Below, in pieces: positions 31,577-42,200 of a stretch of DNA of 64,000 nucleotides. The position numbers and the translations under genes were made by a program. Position 1 is the first letter of the stretch. Each line of letters begins with the position of its first letter. The DNA comes from Excoecaria cochinchinensis (Eukaryota > Streptophyta > Magnoliopsida > Malpighiales > Euphorbiaceae): contig CANTUQ010000003.1 in assembly GCA_947683425.1 (NCBI GenBank), positions 62,001 to 126,000 on the forward strand, written 5' to 3'. Under the pieces are notes generated by a model. It was not told where the DNA came from and searched no databases. It saw only the letters and a list, made by a program, of their open reading frames with translations.

Positions 31577-34274
31577 TGTAACGTCCACTCTTAACCACTG
31601 GAACAGCTCAGCTAAAGTAGTCGAGAATGATTGCCACACAACAAACGCATGCACATAACGCTATCATACATGCATGCTAAAACCTATACAAATAAATTTC
31701 ATCCCTTACGCATTCACATACAGCGGATATCTCATGCAAAATTTACACATTCACCTACTTATTTACACCATACACATATATTGTAAGTTTATATTACGAT
31801 ACTTAACTATTACATCCGTACTTACTGCTTAATACAAAAGGATTAAATATCATTTATAAAAAACTCATTGCCCAAAACCCAAAAACTAACACTATAAGCT
31901 CTTAGTGTTGACCGTTGGGAATATGGAACTCGTCCTTCATGATCACCTCACGTTCAAACCTACACGGATTAGCAAATCTTTGCTAAGCAATAACGCTTAG
32001 TGGGGAAACAACATATATATAGAATACAATATAATAATTACACAATTACAAGATACAACATATTACAAGCATAATAATAGTCAATTCAGTTTATCAAAAT
32101 TCATGTATCATATAGATGCATATGTTGTAGTCATATAATTAATTAGTTCAAATCATGTAAATTATTCTTCATTTTAATGGTGTACTCATTCACATTGAAT
32201 CCATAATTATTTATTCATGTAACACATTGATCACTCAATACTTTTATTAGTTTAGCCTTGCCTGCAATTCAAATATGCGGATAACAGGTATCGCATTGGT
32301 GCCCTAAGGTACAGTAAATACAGTGTATCCACGGATACTTACATTCGCATTGGTACCCTAAGGTACAGTACAATTCAACATATTCAATATTCGCATTAAA
32401 GAATCCAGGAAGGATTCAAATCGCATTGTGATTCCAGAGGAATCGGACGCATTGGGCTGTAGCACTTAGACCCTATAGGCATGCCTATCTATCCACTACT
32501 TGACTCGCAGGCTATAATTATTTAATTTGATTATCAACTTATTTGATCACATGATTCAACAATTATGATAAGTCATTAGAGTAGATATTAATATTGTTCC
32601 TCCATTACATACATTTGTAAACCAATGACAAATTCACATTCTTGGCCACCATCAAGCCATTATATTAACTCATCACATATCTCATGGAATAACATGGCAT
32701 AGATTATAATATAACAACCATATAACTCATTAATCACATATGATCATCCCATTTGATATCAACATTAAACACTAATTAAGTGCTATTATATTTAATTAAT
32801 CATTGCTTTACTATTTGGACATCAATCATGAATGACTAAGAATTCTTCGTAAAAATAGGGTACCTCATGGTTACAACCGTTTCGGTTGCCACCGTGACAT
32901 ACCAGAGGTTTCAAAACAGAATGTAAGCTAAGGTATCTCATGGTCACAACCATTTTTGTTGTCACCATGACATACACCAAACAGAATGTAACTCTTGTGT
33001 ATCTCATGGTCACAACAATTTTGGTTATCACCGTTATATACTCCCTTGGTGCAAGGCAGAATGTAAATCAAGATACCTCACGGTCACAACCATTTTCGTT
33101 TTTACCGTGATATACCTAGTTCACTTCGGGCAGAATAGAATTCATTGTACCTCACGGTCACAAATATTTGGTTATCACCGTGACATACCAACCACAACTA
33201 GGCAGAATGTAAACCTTGCATACCTCATGGTGGAAATCTCTTGGTTGTCACCATGACCTATGTAAAAGTTGCAAAATACAATCTTTGCAAACAACCTCTT
33301 TTCCCATATCAATCACAAAACTTACTATTCAGCCATTTCACTTTTATATCAATATGCCAACCTACTTATTAATTAGCATATTACACAATTTCCATTTCAA
33401 TTAACTGAATTCAAGATGCATAAAATTAGGCACATTACATGGTCCACAACCCTAGTTATAGTTCATCATATTATAAGCATCTCTTATCCACATGCCATTA
33501 GAGTTCCTTAAGCAATCATATGCCATCCAACATTTAACATTCAATGTAACAAAATCAACTAACACATAACAAAAAACAAGCAAGTTTCCCAAACCTCTTC
33601 TCCTATGCTCCTAAAGATCTCCTTTTGAGCTAGGTTCTCCAATCTTAGCTTTCCCTTTATCTTGCTTTGATTTCTCAGCTACACATATAGTCCAATTTTC
33701 CAAAATTGGAGCACAACATCAAATTCCATACCAATTCAAAATCAAAGAATCAAAAGAAAAGATGAAGAGTAATCCAACTAAACCACTTACCTATCAATTA
33801 CCACTTCTTAATACTTGATCAAGATAATAAATTCATTGGATCAAATTGGAGAATACTAAAGGGAATCACACGAAAGAGAGGAGTAGAAGAAGCAAAATTT
33901 GAGAGAGATAGAAATGGCTAGAAAACACATACAACAAATGGACTTTCTCTCTCCAAAAACCCCTTATATTGCATAGAGAGCACTTGGGTGGCAGCTTCAC
34001 ACTCCCATATGTGGAATCCACTAAGTCTCCCTTAATCCAATTCTGCTTTTGGTTAGCTTCATTAACCTCTAATTAAGCTTGCTTAAGACTTAACATTCAT
34101 ATTAACTAATAGGTCACTTAAACTATTTATTTCTTCAATTAGGTCCTCAATCACTTACACTTTAATCCTTACTCAGTCATAATTCATCCAGATTTTACAA
34201 CACATTTCAATTTAGCATGCTCATAACACACAAATAAATCACTTTACCACTAGGGTACATTTACGGCCGTTACA
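31577..34274 (-). repeat. 3' LTR of Tekay-C
   Basis: 2698 bp, TGTAACGG...GGACGTTACA on the minus strand. Inside are a GGTAAG (33786-33791), a short frame KQDKGKAK (33611-33676), a six-unit hairpin array (32860-33261), the palindrome ATAGGCATGCCTAT (32475-32488) with TATCCACTA, and the hairpin CTAAGC-AATAAC-GCTTAG (31983-32000). Confidence 0.88.
32860..33261. repeat. Six-unit hairpin array in Tekay-C LTR
   Basis: Hairpins of about 43 bp start near 32860, 32932, 32998, 33074, 33148 and 33220, a period of about 72 bp. Each has arms like TACCTCA(C/T)GGT..ACC(G/A)TGACATA around a CAACC..GGTT inner pair. Most are separated by a spacer that contains CAGAATG or CAGAATA. CATGG pairs with CCATG in some units and CACGG with CCGTG in others. 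Confidence 0.85.
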
Positions 34275-35491
34275 ACTCTCCCCTCCCAAAAAGAATTTTG
34301 TCCGTGAAATTCATACCTGAACCAAATAGGTGGGGATGTTGTTCCCGCATAGCCACTTCAGGCTCCCATGTCGCCTCTTCCACTCCATGGTGTTGCCAAA
34401 GCACCTTCACAAGTGGAATCTGTTTGTTACGAAGCTGCCTCACCTCTCTTACCAAAATTGCTTTCGATTTCTCATCGTAAGAGAAATTCGTTGAACCTCA
34501 ATTTTTTGCATAGGTAACACATGAGACTCATCTGATTGGTACTTCCTCAACATGACATATGAAAGACATCATGGAGTTTGGCTAAAGCCGGGAGCAAAGC
34601 TAACCGGTAAGCCACTGAACCCATTTTACCCAATACTTCATATGGTCCAATGAATCGTGAACTCAATTTCCCTTTCTTTTCGAATCTCAATACCTTTTTC
34701 CAAGGAGACACTTTCAAAAACACCTTGTCACCCACATTAAATTCAATATCCTTCCTTTTTAAATTCGTATATAATTTCTGTCTGTTACTAGCTGCTTTTA
34801 ATCCCTATTATATGATATTTGCCTTTGCCTCAGTATCTCTTACTAAATTCAGCCCAACAAGCTTATGCTCACCTAATTCTGTCCAGCAGATCCGCATTCG
34901 ACACTTCGTACCATATAACACTTTATATGGCACCATACTAATACTTTTTTAAAAATTGTTATTATAAGAAAATTCCATTAGTGTAATATACTTATCCCAA
35001 CTCTCAGAAAAGTCCAAAACACATGCTCTCATCAAGTCTTCCAATACCTGGATAACCCTTTTCGATTGCCCATCAGTCTGTGGATGGAACACTGTGCTAA
35101 AATTCAACTTCGTTCCTAAAGTAGGTTGTAGACTTCTCCAGAACTTAGAAGTAAACCTTGAATCCTTATCAGATACAATAGATAATGGCACTCCATGAAG
35201 TCTGAAAATTTCCTTTACATATAATTCAGCCAATCGGTCCATCGAATAATCCATTCGAACTGATATAAAGTGAGCTAATTTTGAAAATCTATTCACAATT
35301 ACCCACACAGTATCTTGTTGTTTAGAAGTCATAGGCACTCCAAAAATAAAATCCATGGTGATGTTATCCCATTTCCATTGTGGAATGGAAAGACAATTTA
35401 GAAAACCATGTGGAACCTGATGTTCCACTTTCACCTACTGACAGGTCAGACACTTGGACACATATTTCGCGACGTCCCTCTTCATACCAGG
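34270..35491 (-). pseudogene. Tekay-C pol 3' end: integrase and chromodomain
   Basis: The minus strand encodes the end of an integrase zinc finger (KCLTCQ followed by a stop in place of the next residue), then the integrase core with ITMDF and SDKDSRF. Where the catalytic Glu is expected (GQSER type) it has GQSKR, a Glu-to-Lys change. A C-terminal domain (MGDKVFLKVSPWK, SRFIGPYEV) and a chromodomain (VLWQHHGVEEATWEP...PHLF) follow, in frames separated by stops. The chromodomain identifies the Tekay/Del clade and in this family is thought to guide insertion toward heterochromatin. The copy is inactive. Confidence 0.88.
34275..34290 (-). other. Polypurine tract of Tekay-C
   Basis: The minus strand reads TTTTTGGGAGGGGAGAGT directly before the LTR. 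It also encodes the last residues of pol (FGRGEL), and the stop TAA (34270-34272) is bases 3-5 of the LTR. Confidence 0.82.
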
Positions 35492-35619
35492 TGTGATGCG
35501 CATCAAACCCCGGGGCGGCCCAAACAGCCCGCTTCTAGGGCTTTCGGGAGGAGGTTCATAAAAACTTGTAAGAAATTACAAGTGCGTCCATTTTGGGCAA
35601 CAAGGAGGTTTCTTGGAGT

Positions 35620-35915
35620 CGCTACCCAATAGAACATTGGAAAAGGTCGTCTAGCCACAGTAAGCCTAAGACAATGCTGCTATGTCCATTTTAGGCAAGT
35701 CGGAGGTATCTTGGAGGCCCCACCATAATAGAACATTAGGATGGCCCTCTCGCCTCGGACTTGGGCAAGCCGGAGGTGTCTTGGAGGCCCCACTCTAATA
35801 GAACATTAGGATGGCCCTCTCGCCTCGTGGAGCCTAGGACTATGCAAGTTGGGCCTTTTTCGGGACACAAGAGGTGTCTTGGAGGCCCCACCCCAATAGA
35901 ACATTGAGGTGGCCC
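35620..35915. repeat. Four hairpins with AGAAC loop in Tat-3 LTR end
   Basis: CCAAT-AGAAC-ATTGG at 35625, TAAT-AGAAC-ATTA with CCAT/ATGG outer arms at 35722, TAAT-AGAAC-ATTA at 35793, and CCCAAT-AGAAC-ATTGAGGTGG at 35891. They are embedded in repeated TTGGAGGCCCC...GGCCCTCTCGCC modules. Confidence 0.78.
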
Positions 35916-36854
35916 TCTCGCCTTGTTGAGCCCAAAGACCATAGAAGGTTTGGGACTTTTCATTTATTCATACCTTGGTTAAGTTTATAATTGAGTTTTG
36001 AATTTAGCGTTTCATCCCATTTCTCATTCAATTTAATGCAATTTAATTAAAGCGCAGGTTGGTCATTCAAGGAAAGTGATAAATAAAAGCATAATTAAAA
36101 TAATGCATATGAAAAAAAGTTACAACAAAACCAGGGGCAGAATACAACCCCCATTGTAAATAAAATACAAATTATACATAAAACGAGCTATTTGTTAAAA
36201 ATGAGGACATTGGTCCTGACATGCATGTTTAAAAAAAATAATTTTAATGTGATAATTTATTTTTGATGGAGAAAACTGGGACATTGGTCCCATTTTTATC
36301 AGAAAGATTTCAATTTAATTAATAAAAATATTTTTGTGATTTTCTTTTTAGAGTGCATAAAATGAACAATTTTATTACAACATTACATTTGACAAAATAA
36401 ATAAAGCACCTAATGCAAATAATACAAGTAATAAAAAATAAATGATCAAATTAAATGAGACTTCTAGACCTCCCCGTGTGCTCGCGAAAATGCCCAAGTG
36501 AAAAATTAAGTTGTAAAATAAAAATAAAACACAAATGAAATAAAGTTAGTAATCAAATCAATTAAACCACTTAAACATATAATGATTAATAGAATAAAAT
36601 AAAATAAAAATAAGATGACATCAGGATGACAAATGAATTAAAATGTTAACAATTCAAAATAAACGAAAAAATGGATTATGAATGACGAAAGAATTAAATG
36701 ACGTGATTAAAATAAATAAAACATGTTAATGAATTAATATATAAAAGTATGAACATGATAATAATAATAATAACGAAAATAAACAAATAAATGAATAAAC
36801 AATAAATAAATAACAATGATAAAAAAAACTAATAATGAATAAAAGAATGATGAA

Positions 36855-36858
<4 letters not shown>

Positions 36859-36926
<68 letters not shown>
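36859..36926. repeat. (AAT)n(ATT)n inverted microsatellite
   Basis: A run of AAT units switches at 36896 or so to ATT units, so the two halves are complementary and could fold on themselves. Confidence 0.92.
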
Positions 36927-36927
<1 letters not shown>

Positions 36928-37733
36928 ATTAAATGATAATAATAACCATAATCATATTAATAATGATAATAATAATATATAAACATATTAAATAAAACAA
37001 ATATACAAAAAACAAAATAAATGAAAAAATGAAAGCAACAAAAATTTACATGTTAATCAATTAAATATGAACAAGATAATAAAAAAAATAAAAAATTAAG
37101 CCCAGAAAATTTACCCTCAGAATTCGGATTAGATGAGGAAAAAATTGATTGATTTCCTTATTTTTGATTTGCAAGATTATAATTGAAGATGATAAATAAA
37201 AAATTGGAATTTTATTCCAAGAAATAAATTTGATAAAATGATGAAGAAAAAAAAATAAAAATAAAAAATTCTCAATAACAAACAATTATTTTGTTTGTCT
37301 CAAAAATAATTATTCATGAAAAATTTTGTTTTTAGAAAATCAAATGAAAAATTAGATTTCAATAATAAACAATTATTTTTTTTTGCCCCAAAATCCATTT
37401 TTCATAAAAAAAAACTCAATATCAAAATCTTTAAAAAAACTTGATTAAAAAAAATCTAACAAAAAAAAGTTAAGAAATTGAATTTTGAGAACAAATAATC
37501 ACTTTATTTGTCTCAAAATTAATTTTTCAACAACAAAACTCCTTCTAAAAAATGTTTTAGAAGAAATTCCATTGAAAATAGTAGAAGGATTGGGATTCTT
37601 AACTTTTTGAACCTTTCAATTTTATTTTTGTGGGGAAAAACCAGTAAAAGCTAGAGAGAGTTTTGAGAAGAACAACAAAAAATTAGAAAAAACCCTAAAA
37701 TGAAAATCCCGCCTTTTCTCTTTCCATCATTTT

Positions 37734-37742
37734 CTATTTATA
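37734..37742 (-). promoter_or_regulatory. TATA box candidate TATAAATAG of Tat-3 LTR
   Basis: A canonical plant-type TATAAATAG on the LTR sense strand, about 550 bp from the LTR start and after the GC-rich block. Identical boxes occur in the two Tat-2 LTRs. Confidence 0.65.
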
Positions 37743-38292
37743 TTAAGAAGAAATGCAAAATAAAATTGATTAAGGGAAAAATTAATTAATTAATAATATT
37801 ATTTATCAAAGTTCAAAAATGGAAAAAAAACTTGAAAACCCGTTAAAAAAGGGATAGAAAATCGACTTTCAAAAGAAATTCTCGAAAAACAACAACTTTG
37901 TGAGATTTCGACAGAAACAGGGGTGACCGATGCCCGTCTGCACGCGCGACAGGCGTTGATTGCACGCACTCGCTCAACACGCAAGAAGGGCCACGCGTCG
38001 CTCGCGCGCGAGGACCTTGAATTGGCGCTCTGCGCGGGGCGCCGCGGGCTAGCGCTCTGCCGCGGCCGACATTCGCGGTTTTCATTTTAAATTTAACTAA
38101 AAATACTACAATTTCTAAACCCCATTTTTCAAATCTAATTTTCAAAATATTTTTGTATTGTTTTTTTATTTGTTACTCTAAAATGTAAATTTTACAAAGA
38201 AATCATCACTTTTAACTTTTTTACCTGTGAGTAGGCATTTTATCATCATTGGATAACTCTAATATGGGCTGCCTTAGGACCCGGTGTCTACA

Positions 38293-38856
38293 GTTGCCCC
38301 CAATTTTGGGGAAACTAGTACACTAGTTCCTAGATGAGCCAAAATTCAGAGAAGAAGGAAAGAGATGCGTACCTGAGGTAGCCCTTACTTTTTTTTTAAC
38401 ATGTGGAAGGTTGAGGCTTGTCGCTGTCGAGCTGTAGTATTATTCAACTATGGCTCGTTCGCAACTTGTCCTATCGCATTGTCCCGCTAGCCTCCACTCG
38501 GCTTGTACGGTGCGATGTGTAGTGTTATCTAACTGCAACTCCATTGTGATTTATCCCGCTGGCCTCATCTCGGCTTGCACGGTGTGAGGAGTAGTGTTCT
38601 CTAACTACAACTCAGTTGCAATCTATTCTATCGCGTGTGCCACACTGTCCTCATCTCGGCTTACACGGTGTCTGATCTGTCCCGCTGTCCTCATCTCTGC
38701 TTACACGGTGGTTGATCTGTCCCGCTGGCCTTATCTCGACCTGCACGGTATCTGTGAGATGCAGTGCTCTCTAACCACAACTCCTATTGCGATCTGTTCT
38801 ATCGCTGGTGTATCGTAGGCCACATCTCGGCTTGCACGTTGTCTGTGAGATGCAGT
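38293..38856 (-). mobile_element. Tat-3 3' noncoding region with 90-bp repeats (left piece)
   Basis: The reverse polypurine tract GTTGCCCCCAATTTTGGGG (38293) is followed by sequence like 21895-21995 of Tat-1 in reverse. About five diverged copies of the GGCCTCATCTCGGCTTGCAC repeat come next (38480-38850). It is interrupted at 38857 by Tat-2 and resumes at 59095. The last five bases GCAGT are the Tat-2 target duplicate. Confidence 0.8.
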
Positions 38857-41720
38857 TGTGACACGCGCCGAACAAGGGGGCACCCCAAACCGCCCGCTTT
38901 TAGGGTTTTCGGGGGGAGGTTCGTAAAAAACTTGTAAGAAATTACAAATGTGTCCATTTTGGGCAACAAGAAGGTTTCATGGAGTCGCCACCCAATAGAA
39001 CATTGGGAAAGGTCGTCTAGCCTCAGTGAGCGTAAGACAGCGCTACTATGTCCATCATGGGCAAGCCGGAGGTGTCTTGGAGGGTCCACCCTAGTAAAAT
39101 ATTAGGATGGTCCTCTCGCCTCGCGCTTGGGCAAACCAGAGGGGTCTTGGAGGCCCCATCCTAATATAACATTAGGATGGCCCTCTCGCTTCGTGGTGCC
39201 TAGGACTATGCAAATTGAGCCTTTTTATGGGACACAAGAGGTGACTCGGAGGCCCCACCCCAATAGAATATTGAGGTGGCTCTCTCGCCTCATTGAGCCC
39301 AAAGACCAGACAAGGTTCGGAACATCCCATTTATTCATACCTTGGTTAAGTTTATAATGGAGTTTTGAATTTAGCGTTCTATCCCATTTCTCATTCAATT
39401 CCATGATATTTAATTAAACAACAGGTTATGCATTCAGGGAAAGCGACAAATAAAAGCATAATTAAAATAAAGCATATGAAAATAGATTACAGCAAAACTA
39501 AGGGCGGAATACAACCCCCATTGTAAATAAAATACAAAACATGCATAAAACGGGACGTACATTAAGGATGAGGACATTGGTCCTCGCATGTATATTTACG
39601 AAAACGATTTTTATGTGACAATTTATTTTGGGTGGAAAGACTGGGACATTTGTCCCATTTTTATTAGAAAAAGTTCCAAGTTAATTAGTAAATTTTTTTT
39701 TTGATTTTTTTTTTAGCGTGCCTAAAATAAACAATTTTATTAGGAATTACATTCGATAAAATAAATAAAGAAACAAATAAAGCAAATAATACACGTAATG
39801 AAATAAACGATCAAATCAGGGAGCCTCCTGGATCTCCCCGTGTGCTCGCAAAAATGCCAAAGCGAAGAAAATAAGTTATGAAATAAAAATAAAACACAAA
39901 TGAAATAATGTTAGTAATTAAACCAATTAAATATATAATAAATGATCAAATAAAATAAATAAAATAAGATCACATCAAAATGACAAATGAATTAAAATGT
40001 CAACGATTTAAAATAAACTAGAAAAATGCATTATGAATGATAAATAAATTAAATGATATGATTGAAATAAAACATGCTAATGAATTAATACATAAAAATA
40101 TGAACATGATAATAATAATAATATTGAAAATAAACAAATAAATGAATAAACAATAAATATATAACAATAGCAATGAAAAAGAATGATAAAAATAATGAAT
40201 AAAAAAATGATGAAAATAATTAAATAAATGACATGATTAATTAATGTTATCACAATTAACATAAAACATTTACATGGCAAAAAGATCAACCAAAATGAAT
40301 TAATTAATTACATGTTAAAAAATAATAAGAAATCAATATTTACATGAACAAAAATAATATATAAATATATTAAATGAGACAAATATAAAACAAATGAATA
40401 AATGAAAATAAAAAAATATACATGTTAATCAATTAAATATGAACAAAACAATAAAAGATAGAAGATCAATCCCAGAATGTTTATCCTAATGTTTACCCTC
40501 AGAGTTTCGGATTCGATGAAGGTAAAAATGATGATTGAATTTCTTATTTTTTATTTGCAAGATTAGAATTGAATATAATAAAATATTGGAATTTTATTCC
40601 AAAAAAATAAATATGCTTGAAAAACTGATGAAAGAAAATAAAAAAATTCTTCAAAAACAATGAATTGACTTCGTTGCCTAAAAAATGATTTTTATTGATA
40701 AAAAATGTTCTCAAGAGCAAACAATTATTTTGTTTGTCGCAAGAAAAAAATTATTTATGAAAAAAAACTTATTTTTTAGAAAATCAAATGAAAAATTAGA
40801 TTTTAAGAACAAACAATTATTTTGTTTGTCTCAAAATCAAATTTTCATCAAAAAATGATTAAAAAAAACCTTGAAAAAAGTTTAATTGAAAACAATTAAC
40901 AAGTTAAAAAACTGAATTTTGAGAGCAAATAATTATTTTATTTGTCTCAAAATTAAATTCTATCAACAAAACTCCTTATAAATATATATTTAGAAGAAAT
41001 TCTATTCGAAAAAGAAGAATTGAACTATTTTCTTTTTATTTTTGTTGGGGAAAAATTTAGTAAAAGTTAGAGAGAATTGTTGAAGAAGAAGAAGAGAAAA
41101 AACTAAGAAAAACCCTAAAAAATTCTCCCCCCCCCCCCCCTTTCTCTTTCCATCATTTTCTATTTATATTAAGAAGAAATGGAAAATAAAATTCATTAAG
41201 GGAAAAAACTAATTAATTAATTAATAATATTATTTCTCTATGTTTAAAAATGAAAAAAAAAAACTGAAAACCCCTTAAAAAAGGGATAGAAAATTGAATT
41301 TCAAAAGAAAATCCCGAAAAACAACAACTTTGGGCGATTTCAGCAGAAATAAGGGCGACCAACGCCCGTCGGCGCACGTGCTCTCCCAGCACGCAGGACG
41401 GGCCGCGTGTCACTCAATGCTCCGCTTTGGGCGCTGCGCGCAGGCTCTCCGAGCAGAGCCCGCGTGCCCACGGGCGCACTGCCGCGACCGGCACTCGCGA
41501 TTTTTTTTAATTTTAAATTTAACTAAAAATACTACAATTTCTAAACCCCATTTTTCAAATCTAATTTTTAAAATATTTTTTTATTATTTTTTTATATTTT
41601 TTACTCTAAAATGCAAATTTGACCAGAAAATCATCACTTTTAACCTTTTTGCCTGTGAGTAGGCATCTTATCATCATTGGGTAACTTTGATCTGGGTTGC
41701 CTCAGGATCCGGTGTCTACA
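38857..41720 (-). repeat. 3' LTR of Tat-2
   Basis: 2864 bp. TATAAATAG lies at 41160-41168, a GC-rich block at 41355-41510, a poly-C run near 41127-41141, and the AGAAC-loop hairpin series at 38991, 39089, 39159 and 39257. Confidence 0.85.
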
Positions 41721-42200
41721 GTTGCCCCCAATTTTGGGGAAACTAGTGCACTAGTGCCTAGATGAGCCAAAATTCAAAGAAGAAGGAAAGAGATGCGTAC
41801 TTGAGGTAGCCGTTTGCCTTCCGCGGGGTGTTCGAGCTGGTGACCCCTCGCTGCCGAGTTGTAGTGTATTTTACCGCAACCCTTTGATGATTCATTCAAT
41901 CACCTTCATCCTGCTGGCCTCGTCTCGGCCCGCACGATTCCTAACTATCGTGAGAGGCAGTGTTACCCAACTATAACCCAATCGCAATTTGTTATATTGC
42001 ACGTGCACTGCTAGCCTCGTTTCGGCTTGCACGGTGTCTAAGTGATGCGAGAGATAGTGCTCTCTAACTACAACACGCTTGCGATTTGTTCTATCGAATG
42101 TGTCCCGCTGGCCTCGTCTCGGCTTACACGGTGTCTGTGAGATGCAATGTTATCTAACCACAATCCCGTCGCGATTTATTCTACCGTAGGTGTCCCGCTG
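41721..42200 (-). repeat. Tat-2 3' noncoding end with first 90-bp repeats
   Basis: The reverse polypurine tract is followed by a short conserved stretch, then degenerate copies of the 90-bp repeat (from about 41900). The last five bases CGCTG (42196-42200) are the target duplicate of solo LTR D. Confidence 0.8.

Larger units (their letters stand above)
31577..35491 (-). mobile_element. Tekay-C: 3' LTR and 3' pol of a chromodomain element
   Basis: A minus-strand Tekay/Del-type element inserted in the Tat-4 reverse transcriptase (probable TSD GGCAT at 31572-31576; the partner copy is outside the window). Its pol is cut at 35491 by insertion of Tat-3, and the rest lies beyond the right edge. 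Confidence 0.85.
35492..38292 (-). repeat. 3' LTR of Tat-3
   Basis: 2801 bp, TGTAGACACCGGG...GCGCATCACA on the minus strand, inserted in Tekay-C pol (flanking CCAGG at 35487-35491 is a probable TSD, partner not in view). It carries a GC-rich block (37925-38075), TATAAATAG (37734-37742), an (AAT)n(ATT)n tract, and four AATAGAACATT hairpins near the end (35625-35910). Confidence 0.85.
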
